DNA of 64,000 nucleotides, taken from positions 25,514,986-25,578,985 of the forward strand of contig OX463848.1 in the NCBI GenBank assembly GCA_949825065.1, in the 5' to 3' direction. The position numbers and the translations under genes were made by a program. Under the pieces are notes generated by a model. That model did not search any database and had not been told where the DNA came from. It was given only the letters and a program-made list of their open reading frames with translations. Numbering within the stretch: position 1 is the stretch's first letter; each line of letters opens with the position of its first letter. This document shows, piece after piece, positions 46,360-58,065 of this stretch. The DNA comes from Odontocerum albicorne (Eukaryota; Arthropoda; Insecta; Trichoptera; Odontoceridae).

Positions 46360-46775
46360 AATATAGATTAAAAAACAACACTGACACTCACCTTTCGCTT
46401 TTGTCACGTTTACACATTAAGGTTTTTCACTTTTTTCTTTTATAGAATTTGATTCGTTTTGTCATGCCATTTTTTCTATGTATTATTAAACTTCTTAAAT
46501 TTTTCATATCTTCTCTACTATTTGTATCGATTATTTTGAAAATCATTCATAATTTGACCTTTTTTACGCTAGATAATTCTATATCATACTCTGGCAATGT
46601 ACTTGGCTTACTTCCAAGCTGATTTATAACTATATATTCGTAAAGTTGACAACAAGGTAGTGGGAAATTTTCACATACCGCACAAGCAAAATTAATTGGC
46701 TTATGAAAAAAAATATTATTTCGAGTTATATTGATTATGTATAACATAGTAGTTTAAATTTGACATATAAACGTA
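46360..46775. other. AT-rich spacer
   Basis: Nothing recognised between SINE-A and the mariner fragment. Confidence 0.35.
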
Positions 46776-46779
46776 AAAT

Positions 46780-47260
46780 ATTGTCCTGAAAGTAATTTCG
46801 TATTTTTCGGACACATTTCGGAAGGGCAAAATTTTAAACACTGACTTTAATCCAAAGGTACTCAATAAATAGATTTTTTTCACTTAAATTATTTGAGGTT
46901 TTTTTTAAACGATATTGTTTTATTGGTTCCTGATACTTTTTTTACTACTTTTGACTAGTAAAAGAATTCGCCACAAAAAATATGCATCGCGACGATGCAG
47001 TAAACGATCGAGTGCGTCAAATGTGGGTTGTAATGGTGAGACACTCAAAGATGATGTGCGCTCTGGAAAGCCTATTACCACCAATACCGACCAAACCGAG
47101 ATTTTGCTCGAGAATAATCAGCGTTTTATGACTCTACGAAAGGTTGCTTAGAGATTTAAAATATCGAAAGCTTCCGTCTATGATCGTTTGGTGCAATTTG
47201 GCTTTAAAATTTAACCTGAAAACAAGAAATTACTTTCCGGACAACGTAATATTAATTCCA
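46780..47260 (+). mobile_element. Mariner fragment, second lineage
   Basis: The start is TTGTCCTGAAAGTAATTTCG, a mariner-like end. From about 47020 codons give GETLKDDVRSGKPITTNTDQ, EILLENNQRF and, after a stop, RFKISKASVYDRLVQFGFK, the second helix-turn-helix of a mariner transposase. No right end is seen. 47260-47580 may contain worn remainder. Confidence 0.65.
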
Positions 47261-47600
47261 GTTGCGTAAAGGGTTAAAATTTGACGTTCACCTCACGTTG
47301 ACCAATCCTAACTAGAAAATACTCAACTGAGTCCTGGTAATTAACGCAATATCCCATAAGATAAGCGCCGTTTCGTTTAATCCCGGAATAATAAAGGCGT
47401 TTTATATAAAAATGAGTTTCGGCTCTTTGATAAAGCTAACAAAAGATATCTGTACAAAATAAGGGCGCAGATATTGAGCGTTGTCTATGTGTGTTTTGTT
47501 CTGAAAATAACTTCTACTTTGAACTCTAAGGTGTCAGATTTTGAAGGGCAAATTATTTACTATGGTATTTATTAAAAAAACAAACGATTTCTTCAACATA

Positions 47601-48526
47601 CGAGGGTCATCCAGAAAGTAAAGTTACAACATTTATGTAGGATCGAAAAATGCTTGTATTTAATTGAAATTCACAGGATACTTCACAAATATATTAAACT
47701 ATTTTTCAATGTAATCACCGTCGAGATTGAGACATTTCTGTAGTCGGGGCACCAGCTTTTGTATGCCAGTGTCATAGACCTCCGCCGCCAGCTCTTTCAG
47801 ACACTTCTTCACAGCTTCCTCGACCTCCTGATCGTTGGAAAATTGTTGGGGTGTAGTGACACACCCACGTCTCATCTCCCGTCACGATAGAGTCCAGAAA
47901 AGCTTCTCCCTCCTATGCAAAACGTTCCAAAAATTCACGCGCGGCGGTCACGCGATATTGACGGTGCTCCGGTGTGAGCATTCTGGGCATCCATATCGCA
48001 CACAACTTCTTGTAACCAAGTTTTTCTGACACAATATCACCAAGGAGACTTCCAGAAATGTCAAAAAATTCTTCGTGAAGGTCTTCAAGCATCACACGGC
48101 GGTCATTTCGCACTTGTTCTTCAATTTTTTGCACAATTTCGTCAGAAATCACTGCCTTGCCTCGTCGTGAGTATCAGTACGGCCTTCTCTGAACAACCTA
48201 ACCCACTTCGTGACATGTTGTTGATTTATCACATCACTACCATAAACTTTCACGGACTTCCGGTGGATATTCGCGGTGGTATTGTTCTGCAAAGTCAAAA
48301 AACGAATGACCGCGCGGATCTCGCACGGACGAGAGGTGGCGGGAGCGCGCGACGACCTCTCCATCGGAAGAATATACTGTGACTGAATAAAATGGCCGAC
48401 AAACATGCGGGACCAAACAAACTGACCGTTAGAATCCTCCCTACACGCCAGGTGCGCCAATTTCGAAACAAAAAATTTCCCCCGGACTCAGGAGCCCTTG
48501 TAACCTTACTTTCTAGATGACCCTCG
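47601..48526 (-). mobile_element. Mariner with intact ends and internal deletion (926 bp)
   Basis: Terminal inverted repeats of about 30 bp (CGAGGGTCATCCAGAAAGTA at the left, CGAGGGTCATCTAGAAAGTA at the right) are flanked by TA on both sides (47599-47600, 48527-48528). The minus strand encodes EIRAVIRFLTLQNNTTANIH, the VISDEIVQKIEEQVRNDRR region, LTPEHRQYRVTAAREFLERF and VTGDETWVCHYTP with the first catalytic Asp. It then jumps to NDQEVEEAVKKCLKELAAE and LQKCLNLDGDYIEK. The segment with the second and third catalytic Asp is deleted, so it can move only with help from elsewhere. Confidence 0.92.
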
Positions 48527-48534
48527 TATGTATA

Positions 48535-49290
48535 TATATTTTGTTTTTCATTCAAACATAAATGTTGACTTTTATGAATGTATTTCGTAACAAAATATTC
48601 TTACAAGTATTTGTTGAATTAATCAAATGTGGTTTATAAGCGTTATTTAATAAATTTAGCCGAGAAAAAAAAATTATTCTTGAAAATCTTGATCAAAAAA
48701 GTTCGCTTAACCTTTTTTAAAATTAACGAAAAGGCAGTCAGATAATTTTTTATAGGCAATTCATCTACACTTGGATGATATGTGTGACCACATCAAAGTT
48801 TAATATGTTTTTATAATAGTCAATACAATAGATTAATTTAAAAAAAGGACGATTTTAAACTCAACTAATTACACTTTTAAAATTTAACAATTTAAAAAAT
48901 CCATATAATATTATTATTGAGACAATTTAACTATTCAAGTCGAAATTATCTTAGATTTATGTATTGTTAGTTTAAAATAGAAATACATTCGACTGCTATT
49001 ACGAGTACATGTAGCTACAAAACGTGATTTGTTTTTTTAAATTAAAATTAAATTGCTTGAATTTTGAAATTAAACTGTGATTTATTAGTTTTGGGTAAGA
49101 TACATAAAGCTGTGCATAGTGAACCATTATGTTTAAAGCAAATTTTTCGATTGATTTCAATCGATAACAGTGTATTTTGGTCATTTTAACGAGTTTATTT
49201 TGTTATTATTATATTATTATTGCGTCAAGTTTAATTAAATAATAATCTTTATTTTTGATTAAAGTTCATTTCTCAAAAAGTATTTCAGTT
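48535..49290. other. AT-rich intergenic, nothing recognised
   Basis: No coding frame or known repeat. Confidence 0.35.
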
Positions 49291-49294
49291 GTAT

Positions 49295-49675
49295 CAGTCT
49301 GCTAGTGTTAGAAATATAGATGGCGTGCGCAGCTTTAGGAAGCACTTGAAGTCTCGTCTTATCAAAATTTAGGAAAATATATAAACATTATACTCATACA
49401 TTACACTCCACCTAAAACCGAACGTGTGTTACTTTATACGAGTGCATATCGGAAGATCAACAAAGGTTTCTTTGTAGTTCGTCTAGCCTTGGTAAGTTAT
49501 GTGAGATTTTTAACCAAATATACTTTTCTTGGCATATACAGATTTGTGTTTCCTATGCTTAAACTAGGTTTGTTTTTAATATTGTTAATAATTCAATAAT
49601 AGTATATTTAAATTCTGATATCTAAACGCCGCTATATAAATCGTCTTTTTATTTTTATTATTATAATTATTAGAA
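49295..49675 (+). mobile_element. LINE-B 3' end, copy 4
   Basis: In frame near 49325-49365 it gives SFRKHLKSRLIKI-like codons (GCTTTAGGAAGCACTTGAAG), the end of a CR1/Jockey-type ORF. It then shows CATATCGGAAGATCAACAAAG, the 'AATTCAATAATAG' word and CTAAACGCCGCTATATAAAT with an (ATT)n end. It connects the LINE-B tails to an RT C-terminus. Confidence 0.7.
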
Positions 49676-49843
49676 AGATCCATTTATATACAATCTTGCG
49701 ATTTATGTACAAATTATTTCTTCTTGGCGGTGTTCATAATACGAGTACATGCTTTTTAACGAAATCACTAACTCAGTACTTTCTCTCCTACAGTTAAATA
49801 TCTTGTATGATTGTTTATAGTTAAGGCATTAACGTTGTGGAGG

Positions 49844-49953
49844 TTTAAAGACATTGTAATTTATTTTTAACAAACACTGTTTATTCCTTTTTAAAAAAAA
49901 AAAAAAAGTGGAATAAACAGTGTTTGTTAAAAATAAATTACAATGTCTTTAAA
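49844..49953. repeat. Snap-back palindrome, copy 2
   Basis: The left arm AAAGACATTGTAATTTATTT.. ..ACACTGTTTATTCC and right arm GGAATAAACAGTGTTTG.. ..ACAATGTCTTT are nearly perfect complements around a short A-rich loop. Same family as 45953-46043. Confidence 0.92.
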
Positions 49954-49974
49954 ATCATATTAATTAAATGTATC

Positions 49975-50215
49975 TAACTACCTCCATGGCATAGTTGGTA
50001 TGACACTTGATTTCTACAAAACAAAATTAAAAATGGTCCCAGTCTGACAAAAGTGTTTATCTTATAAGAATAGTCACGTCACACTCGCTAGACATGACTC
50101 ATTGTTATTTTCTTTTCACGTGCGACAGTATTACCAAAAATGTATGATGACGAACTGCGATTTTCGCGCTCCCTGTGGTGGTTTTTAACTCCGAAAGCTC
50201 GATCAACGGAGTCAA
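49975..50215 (+). mobile_element. SINE-B copy 2
   Basis: The head is ACCTCCATGGCATAGTTGGT, the B box is lost, the body is AAAAATGGTCCCAGTCTGAC and the 3' part is GATGACGAACTGCGATTTTCG with TTTAACTCCGAAAGCTCG. Collinear with 21418-21640. Confidence 0.55.
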
Positions 50216-50219
50216 AGAC

Positions 50220-51470
50220 AATGTTGTTTCCCAGCCACGCTCTTCAGTTATTCCGCATCACTAATTCTAATAAATTGTGGCATTCCACACAAATGAAATA
50301 CCTCATAAGAAAACTTATATTTCAGAGGAAAAATAAGTATAACTTTTCATTTAATGTAACGAATTTTGGTAATTTAAGTTGCAGCACTAATAATAATAAT
50401 TTAACATCTAATAAATAATATGCTTTAATTAATAAATAATATATAATAACATTTAATTAATAATATCATAATCAAAAAAAAACTCTCGTTGTTTGCGTCC
50501 CTTATACCAAAAAGCAACAAAACTGCAGAATATAACAATTTGTTTATTAAAAAAATCAATATTATAATACATTGAACAATGTTAATAGAAACTTACGGTT
50601 TTTATCTTGTATTGAAATTTCTCGACAAAAAACGAGCAATAAATTTTATGGCAGCAAAAAATTATCACCTATGTGGCAACCCACACTCAGTAAACAAATA
50701 TATCTCCCATGTACGGGTTAAGATATTATAGGAGGCTTTTCAACAACAAAATAATGTTTCAAAATTACTTGGCATTACCAATCACTCACTAGTGGCAGTT
50801 GGCACAATTCTTTAAGGTCACCAGTCTCGTAGAAGAACAAGCGATTAACGCGTTAAAACAAGTCTAACATAAAAAAAACTTATACGCAATAGAAACTGTA
50901 AACCATAAATCAATATGTCATATACTCGTACTTGCCAAAAAATAAAGACAATATTGAATCAATATTGTTCGTAAACTAACATTCGATTTGACATAACATT
51001 TTAGACCATTTACTCTGATTTTTTCCAGGTTTTCTGGTACCTTTTAGCTGTGCCTGAAAACCGATTATTTTCCCCTACAAGTGTTGGTGATTGGATTAGC
51101 CTTGACTTTGTTGAAGAGAAAAGGGGAAGCTGATGGAGAAAAGGGTGTTTTCATAGGATTTAACCCTCTGCTCGATTATTCCCTTACCATTTCTCTTTTT
51201 TTGTTTTTCAAATACGAAGAAAACAAAACTACACGCTTTTGACTGATATTAAAAATTCATGTTTCAAGAGGAAAACATATATTATTTCAGGTGTGATAAG
51301 CCATAAAATAAACATATTTATCCAATTTTATAAAATTGTATTTAGAAAATTTCTGCTTTTTCAAACTTCCTTTTCTCTAGTGAACTTTGTGGTATTCAGA
51401 TTGAGTCATTTACAACGGCAGATTTTGTATTATATTACACTTTTACTATGTAAAATACAACCTCACTAGC
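50220..51470. other. AT-rich intergenic, nothing recognised
   Basis: The frames at 50140-50418 and 51239-51469 start in SINE sequence or are AT-rich noise. No splice-bounded exon is visible. Confidence 0.35.
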
Positions 51471-51474
51471 TTAT

Positions 51475-51650
51475 AATCATGTGGCAATATCTTAAAGATA
51501 GTTTACGGAGACGAGAAGCCAGCCAGAGAGGAGATAATTATACTGGAACTCTTTTCAAAATAAATTGAGTTTTAACGGGAATTGAGCTGGCAACCCTTGA
51601 ATTATGTGACAAATATCATATCAACCAGGCCACAAAGATCGTCAAGTTGA
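51475..51650 (-). mobile_element. SINE-A copy (minus)
   Basis: The minus strand has the head GATCTTTGTGGCCTGGTTGA, B-box region CAGCTCAATTCCCGTT, body AAAAGAGTTCCAGTATAATT and a tail ending TTTAAGATATTGCCACATGA. Confidence 0.65.
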
Positions 51651-51654
51651 TAAT

Positions 51655-52365
51655 ATAATATTATGTTAGCCCTAGGCACATAAAATGTTTAAAAAAATTA
51701 AATTAAATTTACATAGTGAAAACCCCATAACTTTTTTTTCTCCAGAGATTAGTTTATCGTGTGTTATTATATTGTATACGAATCATAAATTGTGTGAATT
51801 TTCTTTAGTACTAATCACTAGTTTTAGTGTTTGATCTGTTTAGTCATTGTACAAATTAGGGAAACTTATAATTTGCAAAGGACTTGGAAAAGAAAGGAGA
51901 AAATAAATTAATAGATGAAGTTTAAATTAATAAATTATCCGAATCAATACTGGTGTTTTCAAGTTAGTCAGATCATATTAAATCCATTGTGATGAGTTTT
52001 ACCATTCTTATTCTTGCATTAGAATCTTGATCTTATTTTTACTGCAATATTCCTGGGATGTGGAATACCAGTTATCCTTCCATCTCTCTGAGAGTCTGCC
52101 TGTTGGTATTGATTGGCTTCCTATCAGAAAGTATACGGGGTGGTACCCATGAGAAACTATACGGAGAATCCGGTTCTCACCCATTATTGGAAAATGATCC
52201 CGCCAATACCATATTCTCTGCTTACTCAATCTTATAATAAAGAAGTCATTTGTTTTACATTTTATGTTATTGTTAGTAGTAAATGGGTGATTGTAAAGCT
52301 TTTTTTGTTCTGATATACTTACTTGTATGCAGTGAAAAATTTCAACTCAAATATATAATATATTT
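51655..52365. other. Intergenic, nothing recognised
   Basis: Opposed short frames at 52008-52313 overlap each other. The minus one has RLSERWKDNWYS, which resembles the RW-D block at the end of repeat D, so this may be another LINE end. Confidence 0.3.
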
Positions 52366-52369
52366 TTGA

Positions 52370-52468
52370 GTTTGAATTGTCATAGACGTACGAGTTTATT
52401 AATCTTCGACTGTTCTTAGTTTGAGTTGTCATAGACGTACGAGTGTATTAATCTTCGACTGTTCTTAG
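52370..52468. repeat. Tandem duplication, 2 x 49 bp
   Basis: Units begin GTTTGAATTGTCATAGACGT and GTTTGAGTTGTCATAGACGT. Each contains the word ACGAGT and ends GACTGTTCTTA. Confidence 0.93.
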
Positions 52469-52769
52469 AAATTTCATCAAGTAGTTTTTTATTTTAACTT
52501 TTCCCATTTAAAGGTTTTCCGTTCAATGATAAATTTTATTCAGCTTTCCGTCAGAGTAGTAATTTTGATTCTGATGTTAGTTCTTACCTAGCACTTGTTG
52601 CAATTTTTATTAAAAATGATCTGATTGGTTAGTTATTCGATGGATCTGAGATTACCTACCACACGACAATCAATTTAGAAACTATTTATTCGTATGCTAT
52701 AACATATCCGAATCAGTGATGTGAACATGTTAAAGAGCGTGACTAGGAGACGATATTGTCTGCGACCCC

Positions 52770-53475
52770 AATCGCTTTTAGATTACGAGCCGCTGGAGTA
52801 GGTATGTAATTCACAGTTCGTCATTGTACGGATTTGTAATACTACATCACGTCTACACGCAACAACACTCACAAACGTTTCCATCCATCCTGTCGTGTAG
52901 CTCATGACTGAGCATCTTGACTCCATTGATAGCCTTTGACGATTCCTCACCATCCATCTCTGCACTCCGCATCCCGAAGAGCAGTTGTTAAGGGTAGTCC
53001 AGTTGCGTCTCTTATTTGTTCCTCTAGTACGTTGTACTTCCACGCCTCCAATAACGACAAACCTCTCCAAACTGTCTCCTTCACCACAAGCAATGTGCCC
53101 AAAGAATCGAAGGACTCGTCAAAGGCATAATGTCGACAATCTGTCGGTGATTCTCAGTTCTTCGTGAATGGAAACATTAGTTGCTGTCCATGGAATTCGT
53201 AACATCCTTCTCCAGCTCTTGCTGTCCATGGAATTCGTAACATCCTTCTCCAGCTCAACATTTCAAAAGCATACCTATATATTATAAGTCTTTCGCTTGC
53301 TCTCATAGTCTAAGTATCCGTTCCATATATGGATATTGCGAAGACGATATACTTAACTAGACGTATTTTCGTCATGATGGTGATAGTTCTGCTCTTCCAT
53401 ATTTGTTCCAGCTTTGACAGTTTCAGTTCTTCTTTTTACCTCAGCCTCGCATCGCAAACGTTGAGCGTGGTGTGA
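52770..53475 (-). mobile_element. RTE-2 endonuclease/RT C-terminal region
   Basis: The minus strand gives, through several frames, KLEQIWKSRTITIMTKIRLV, RRMLRIPWTA, VSIHEELRITDRLSTLCL, RVLRFFGHIACGEGDSLER, and then the GVEVQRTRGTNKR region in shifted frame. The blocks are in the usual order of the thumb and C-terminus. A 38-bp duplication at 53181-53256 lies inside the LRIPWTA region. Confidence 0.8.
53181..53256. repeat. Tandem duplication, 2 x 38 bp
   Basis: TTGCTGTCCATGGAATTCGT with AACATCCTTCTCCAGCTC is repeated exactly inside the RTE-2 copy and breaks its frame. Confidence 0.95.
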
Positions 53476-53509
53476 AAATGTTTAAAAAATAAAATGATAA
53501 TATATTTGG

Positions 53510-53730
53510 TTTAGTTGTTACAACGCAACGTACCCTAGTTCATAAGATTCCTGTCTCCACAATTACTGTCGCCCAATTATTGCGGTTTCGATTTCCATTG
53601 GTACGCAGATTAAAAAAATGGTTCCAATTTGATTTTCCCTTAAGACTTGTTAAGCACCTTTCTGAATGGCTGGAAGAGATTGCTATATGACAATCAATCC
53701 ACCAGATTGTATTGTACTTATTATATACAA
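53510..53730 (+). mobile_element. SINE-A copy
   Basis: The head is worn (CGCAACGTACCCTAGTTCAT), with B box TGCGGTTTCGATTTCCATTG, body AAAATGGTTCCAATTTGATT and tail GGCTGGAAGAGATTGCTATA, CCACCAGATTGTATTG. The tail reaches into the part shared with LINE-A. Confidence 0.7.
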
Positions 53731-53739
53731 TGAAACTTT

Positions 53740-54955
53740 AATACAATACAATATCATGGATATCATGACTGAACACTCAGTCACGCGTGGTATAGAGATA
53801 TTGACCTACTGAGTAACACAGTGCATGTATTCTCGGCACCGCCTAGCAGTACGAGAAGAATCATGGTTCATGTGCTTCTTTACGAATAAGCTAATTAGAA
53901 ACAAACCCTCTTTGTGTAACTGGAAAAAATCGTGCAAATTGGATAAAAAAAGAACAAGGAACTCCTCTTACTGTAACATTAAAACAAAGACGAAGCAAAT
54001 TAAAAGATATAAAAACAAGTACAAACGTGTAAAAAATTTGTTCCAAATCAAACAAATAAATAAAAAGTAGTCAACAGAGGGTTAACAAATAGACCGGGTG
54101 GCTTGAAAAGAATACTCACCTAGAAGCAACTTCCGAAGTGAGAGTCACGCCTTTTCATCACGCAGTAAAAAAAGAAATAATAAGAGAGCAAGTGGCCGCC
54201 TTTATGAAAAGCCATTACTAAAGTTTGATTGAAATCTGTATAAGAAGAGGGTGATACTGCTTTGAAGTAAATCAAAAGTAAAACCATTAAAAGAAAGCGA
54301 CTGAGGAGCCAACTTCGGCTATACCTGAGTTCCTTTCGTCTTTTAACGATGTACGAGTACTACGGACAGTTCCGCATTTGCGCTCCTTCTTGTGAACATG
54401 ATTTTGCTTGTTTGAATCAAAATTAGTTGATGAGATGAAAAATATGTTTTCACAATAATACAGTTTATTCACATGTATTAGTTTATTGCTTCATTTACGT
54501 GTATCATATAGAAAACAATGATAAACAATGATTTTTATTAATAAAATAAATTAAACTCTGTTTTCTTTGTATTCACGACTGTTTTATTAATTACGTTTTC
54601 TAAAACCTCTGTCTTCTTTGTCAGGTGATGAGTTAAAGAAAGAGAGAGAAAGAGACTAGTGACTAGTAAGGGTTAGGGGTGTGTAAGTGGAGGCAAGAAG
54701 TTGGTGTTTGAAAAGGAAACAGATTAAAGAGACGACTGTTAGTGAAATTAATCTGATAATTTAAAAAAAAAATTCCAATATCGAGAATTTCTAAGTGGTC
54801 CAGCTGTAAAATGTCGGGATATCAAACTAGTGGTTTTTATTTGATATTAATGGAAGTAAATGATATTATTTCCCTTAGTTAAAACGTTAAGAATTTCAAC
54901 AAATAAGGTTTTTTTAATTCTTAGTTTTAACTCAATTATCGAATTTTATCTCAGT
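53740..54955. other. Intergenic with weak hints only
   Basis: An 81-codon Lys-rich frame at 53825-54070 has no motif. 54180-54290 might hold a worn mariner C-terminus, but the match is too weak to call. Confidence 0.3.
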
Positions 54956-54959
54956 TAGC

Positions 54960-55145
54960 CACTAATATTATATGTAGATGCAGGGAACTATCACCTTACT
55001 ATCCTTTTAAACTTAATTTGTTTTATTCTTTGTACAATAATATATTCAATATGTCAATAAATTGGGTTCGATTCCTGAGTTGGAGCACCTTGAGGATAGT
55101 CTGCTTTCTATAAATAATATAAATTTTCATTTAATAATTATTATT
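54960..55145 (+). mobile_element. LINE-B 3' tail, copy 5
   Basis: ATATGTAGATGCAGGGAACT, ATGTCAATAAATTGGGTTCG, GAGTTGGAGCACCTTGAGG and TCTGCTTTCTATAAATAAT follow the order of the family, then an (ATT)n-like end. Confidence 0.7.
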
Positions 55146-55999
55146 AAAAGTTATAAAACTGCAACGACGTATGTTTTGATTGCTACTCTAAGACAATATT
55201 TCAATTTTAAGCATTACAAACTAATATGGATTAAAATGATAAGATGGCTCACAAAAAAAATACAAATGCTAAACGGAAGAGACGATCGCGTCAATCATAA
55301 CGACAAAGCTAGATTATAAAGAAGCAGCAACATGACGACAACATGAAACAACACAAAAGCAAGCACAGAATCATATTGAAAGAAAATATTTACTTTCGTT
55401 ATTATGGATGCGTTATTCCAAATAATATAACATATACAAGTATATAAAATATCTTGATAATGCGTAAACTAAATATAATATTCATTTGAGAACTTAAAAA
55501 AGAAATTGAAATAAATTTACTAATAACTTTTCGAATCACAGAAATTGATGAAACTTGATGACACACACGATTGAATAAAAAATCTATTGGTTTCTTTCCT
55601 CTGACTTTTTAATCATTTATAGGTTTTGCACATCACGCGAGTATCCTCAGAAACTTTCTAATAATACACGCGTGAATTGCGAAATGGCGAATGGTAAAAA
55701 AAACATGAAATGAAATCGTCAGATTTTTATTTGTTTCCTTTTTTATGTGTTATATTCTGAAAGAGAATCAAATGTTTCTGAAACAAACCTATATTATTCT
55801 AGCATTGTTTTATGTAACAAAAATATGTTAATTAATTACAGCACACATTAATCTATTTATCGTGAAAAATATTAGTTAGATCTCGAGCTGTAGGGCAGGA
55901 CCTTTACCTTTGTGTATTGAATGTGCGCTGCAGGAAGGCGCCAATAACAAAGACCAATCAGAAGTATTTCATTATATATAGTTTTTAAATTATAATCAT

Positions 56000-56527
56000 A
56001 ACAATAAATAGATAAAACGTTGTTTCTAAATCTGTTATTATCTCATGAGCAACTCGGCGACCACCGTGCCCTAGTTGATAGGACGCTAACAATAAATAGA
56101 TAAAACGTTGTTTCTAAATCTGATATTATCTCATGAGCAACTCGGCGACCACCGTGCCTTAGTTGATAGGACGCTAACAATAAATAGATAAAACGTTGTT
56201 TCTAAATCTGATATTATCTCATGAGCAACTCGGCGACCACCGTGCCTTAGTTGATAGGACGCTAACAATAAATAGATAAAACGTTGTTTCTAAATCTGAT
56301 ATTATCTCATGAGCAACTCGGCGACCACCGTGCCTTAGTTGATAGGACGCTAACAATAAATAGATAAAACGTTGTTTCTAAATCTGATATTATCTCATGA
56401 GCAACTCGACGACCACCGTGCCCTAGTTAATAAAACGCTAACAATAAATAGATAAAACGTTTTTTCTAAATCTGATATTATCTTATGAGCAACTCGGCGA
56501 CCATCATGTACTAGTTGATAAAACGCT
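56000..56527. repeat. Tandem array, 6 x 88 bp, containing a SINE head
   Basis: Units start at 56000, 56088, 56176, 56264, 56352 and 56440 with AACAATAAATAGATAAAACG. Each ends with CGACCACCGTGCCTTAGTTG and ATAGGACGCT, an A-box-like SINE-B head. Units 5 and 6 are more diverged, and only the last runs into the SINE body. Confidence 0.95.
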
Positions 56528-56770
56528 AGACTATCCGAAAAGAAAGGTCGTCCAAGTCTGTTTCGAGTTCGTCTGATAATAATATTTGAGCGCACTAAAC
56601 GTACTAGACTGTTGTTGCATCCTCACGTGAGATTACAAACCATGTGTTCCGTGCCTACTCAAATGGTTCTAAAACCCGAAGACTATTAATGTGGCCGAAG
56701 AAATTGATGTATCCGAGGCAAGTTCTTCAATATGCCCGAAACGCCCATTCGGATATTTCGAGGAGTACCA
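56495..56770 (+). mobile_element. SINE-B copy 3, full body
   Basis: After the last array unit come CTAGACTATCCGAAAAG, the B-box region CTGTTTCGAGTTCG, CACGTGAGATTACAAACC, GCCTACTCAAATGGTTC and CCCGAAACGCCCATTCGG. These parts are shared with fragments at 31365 and 43690. Confidence 0.6.
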
Positions 56771-57149
56771 TAGGAATAAAAAAACAAGAGGACGTTATTT
56801 GTGAAAATTGAAAAGTGAGCTAAATGCAACGCTCAGGAATATTAGTTGTATTTAGGTTCTTAATTCATCAAAAAATAAATTAAGAAAAGCATTAACTGTG
56901 TATTATATATAATTCATTTGAGAACCAAAAACTAAAAGGAAATAAATTTACTAATAACTTTTCGACTCATTGATGAAAATTCATGAAACATACGAATGAC
57001 AAAAAATGTATTGGATTCTTTCCATTGATTTTTTGACAGGGTTCATTTTTAATGAGCGCATCCTAAAATAGTGGATGTGGTCAACAGATGAGGTACTTCT
57101 CGTAATCTAATGGTCGCAACCACTATTCACAACTGAGAGCTGTAGTATA

Positions 57150-57320
57150 GGACGTCCGAGAAAAGCATAGTTGGAACAAGTGAATGAAATTTTGAAAGAA
57201 GTAAATGTAAGGACTAGGAGAAACAAAAGAAACGCGATGAGAAGACGTATGGAGTGGTGGTGGAGGATACGAAGGAAGTATTTCGTGATAGGAGAGTTTG
57301 GTGTTTTGTCATCTTATCCT
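57150..57320 (+). mobile_element. RTE-like LINE 3' fragment
   Basis: The frame from 57171 reads EQVNEILKEVNVRTRRNKRN and AMRRRMEWWWRIRRKYFVIG. This equals the terminal DQV-E-LK--V-TRRNRRACMRR block of the family, after which frame and motif are lost. Confidence 0.65.
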
Positions 57321-57784
57321 ACTCTGAAAATTAATTGGTTTGTTTACACACATACGAGTACCTATTTGTATTTCTTTACCGCCATATCACTGTTAAGTGA
57401 CTTTCTTTGTCTCAAAATGTGTCTTCGGAAGACTCTTGAAATCTTATATAACGTTATTGTGCAGATATGATTAGAATATATTCAATCATTGTCAATTACT
57501 CTGAATAACCAATTAAACCGATTTATTGTGTTCTCATATCCACTTGTTCAGGATAGTTGCAACTCTGAAACTTATTTTTAATTACCAAATTATCCGTATT
57601 TTTAATAAAGTAGATCAAAAAAATTGCTGTTTTTCCGTTGTTATTGTTATTCACCATTATTGTTAAGTGATTTGTTGTGAGGTTTTTTTGAGAGCTGTTT
57701 TTCATTCGAATTTCGTTACACAATGTTTTTTTTTTGTGTATTTTTTTTGTACTTAATGATAAAGGTTACCGTCATTAATTTTTT

Positions 57785-57939
57785 TTAAATAACACAACTT
57801 TCTCGCTCTCCATTCATTGGATTGTAAGTGTTTTTTTCAAATAACACAACTTTCTCGCTCTCCATTCATTGGATTGTAAGTGTTTTTTAAATAACACAAC
57901 TTTCTCGCTCTCCATTCATTGGATTGTAAGTGTTTTTTA
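57785..57939. repeat. Tandem array, 3 x 51 bp
   Basis: Units contain AACACAACTTTCTCGCTCTC and CATTCATTGGATTGTAAGTG at 57791, 57842 and 57893 and are essentially identical apart from the length of the T run. Confidence 0.95.
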
Positions 57940-57944
57940 ATTGA

Positions 57945-58065
57945 CAGATACATAAAAAGTTATTGGAAGTATTAGAAACACGTATGTGGCGAAATGTATG
58001 GATGTGGACAAAACCAGAATTTTAGACATGGATAGAAAGATGTGATGATCAACCATAATTAAAGA
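57945..58065 (+). mobile_element. RTE-like LINE 3' end fragment
   Basis: Codons read KVIGSIRNTYVAKCMDVDKT and MDRKM, a worn terminal coding block as at 31560-31660. Confidence 0.45.

Larger units (their letters stand above)
55470..57070. repeat. Direct repeats of about 170 bp flanking the 88-bp array
   Basis: The segments 55475-55650 and 56905-57065 share ATTCATTTGAGAAC, AAATAAATTTACTAATAACT, TTTTCGA, TATTGG-TTCTTTCC and TTTTTAATC/ATTTTTAATG in order. The 88-bp array and SINE-B lie between them. Confidence 0.6.

Noticed and set aside
48167..48382. Plus-strand frame with GC-rich end
   Set aside because: It is antisense to the mariner transposase at 47601-48526.
53825..54070. 81-codon Lys-rich frame
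   Set aside because: Its composition is typical of AT-rich noise and no motif, promoter or splice context supports it.
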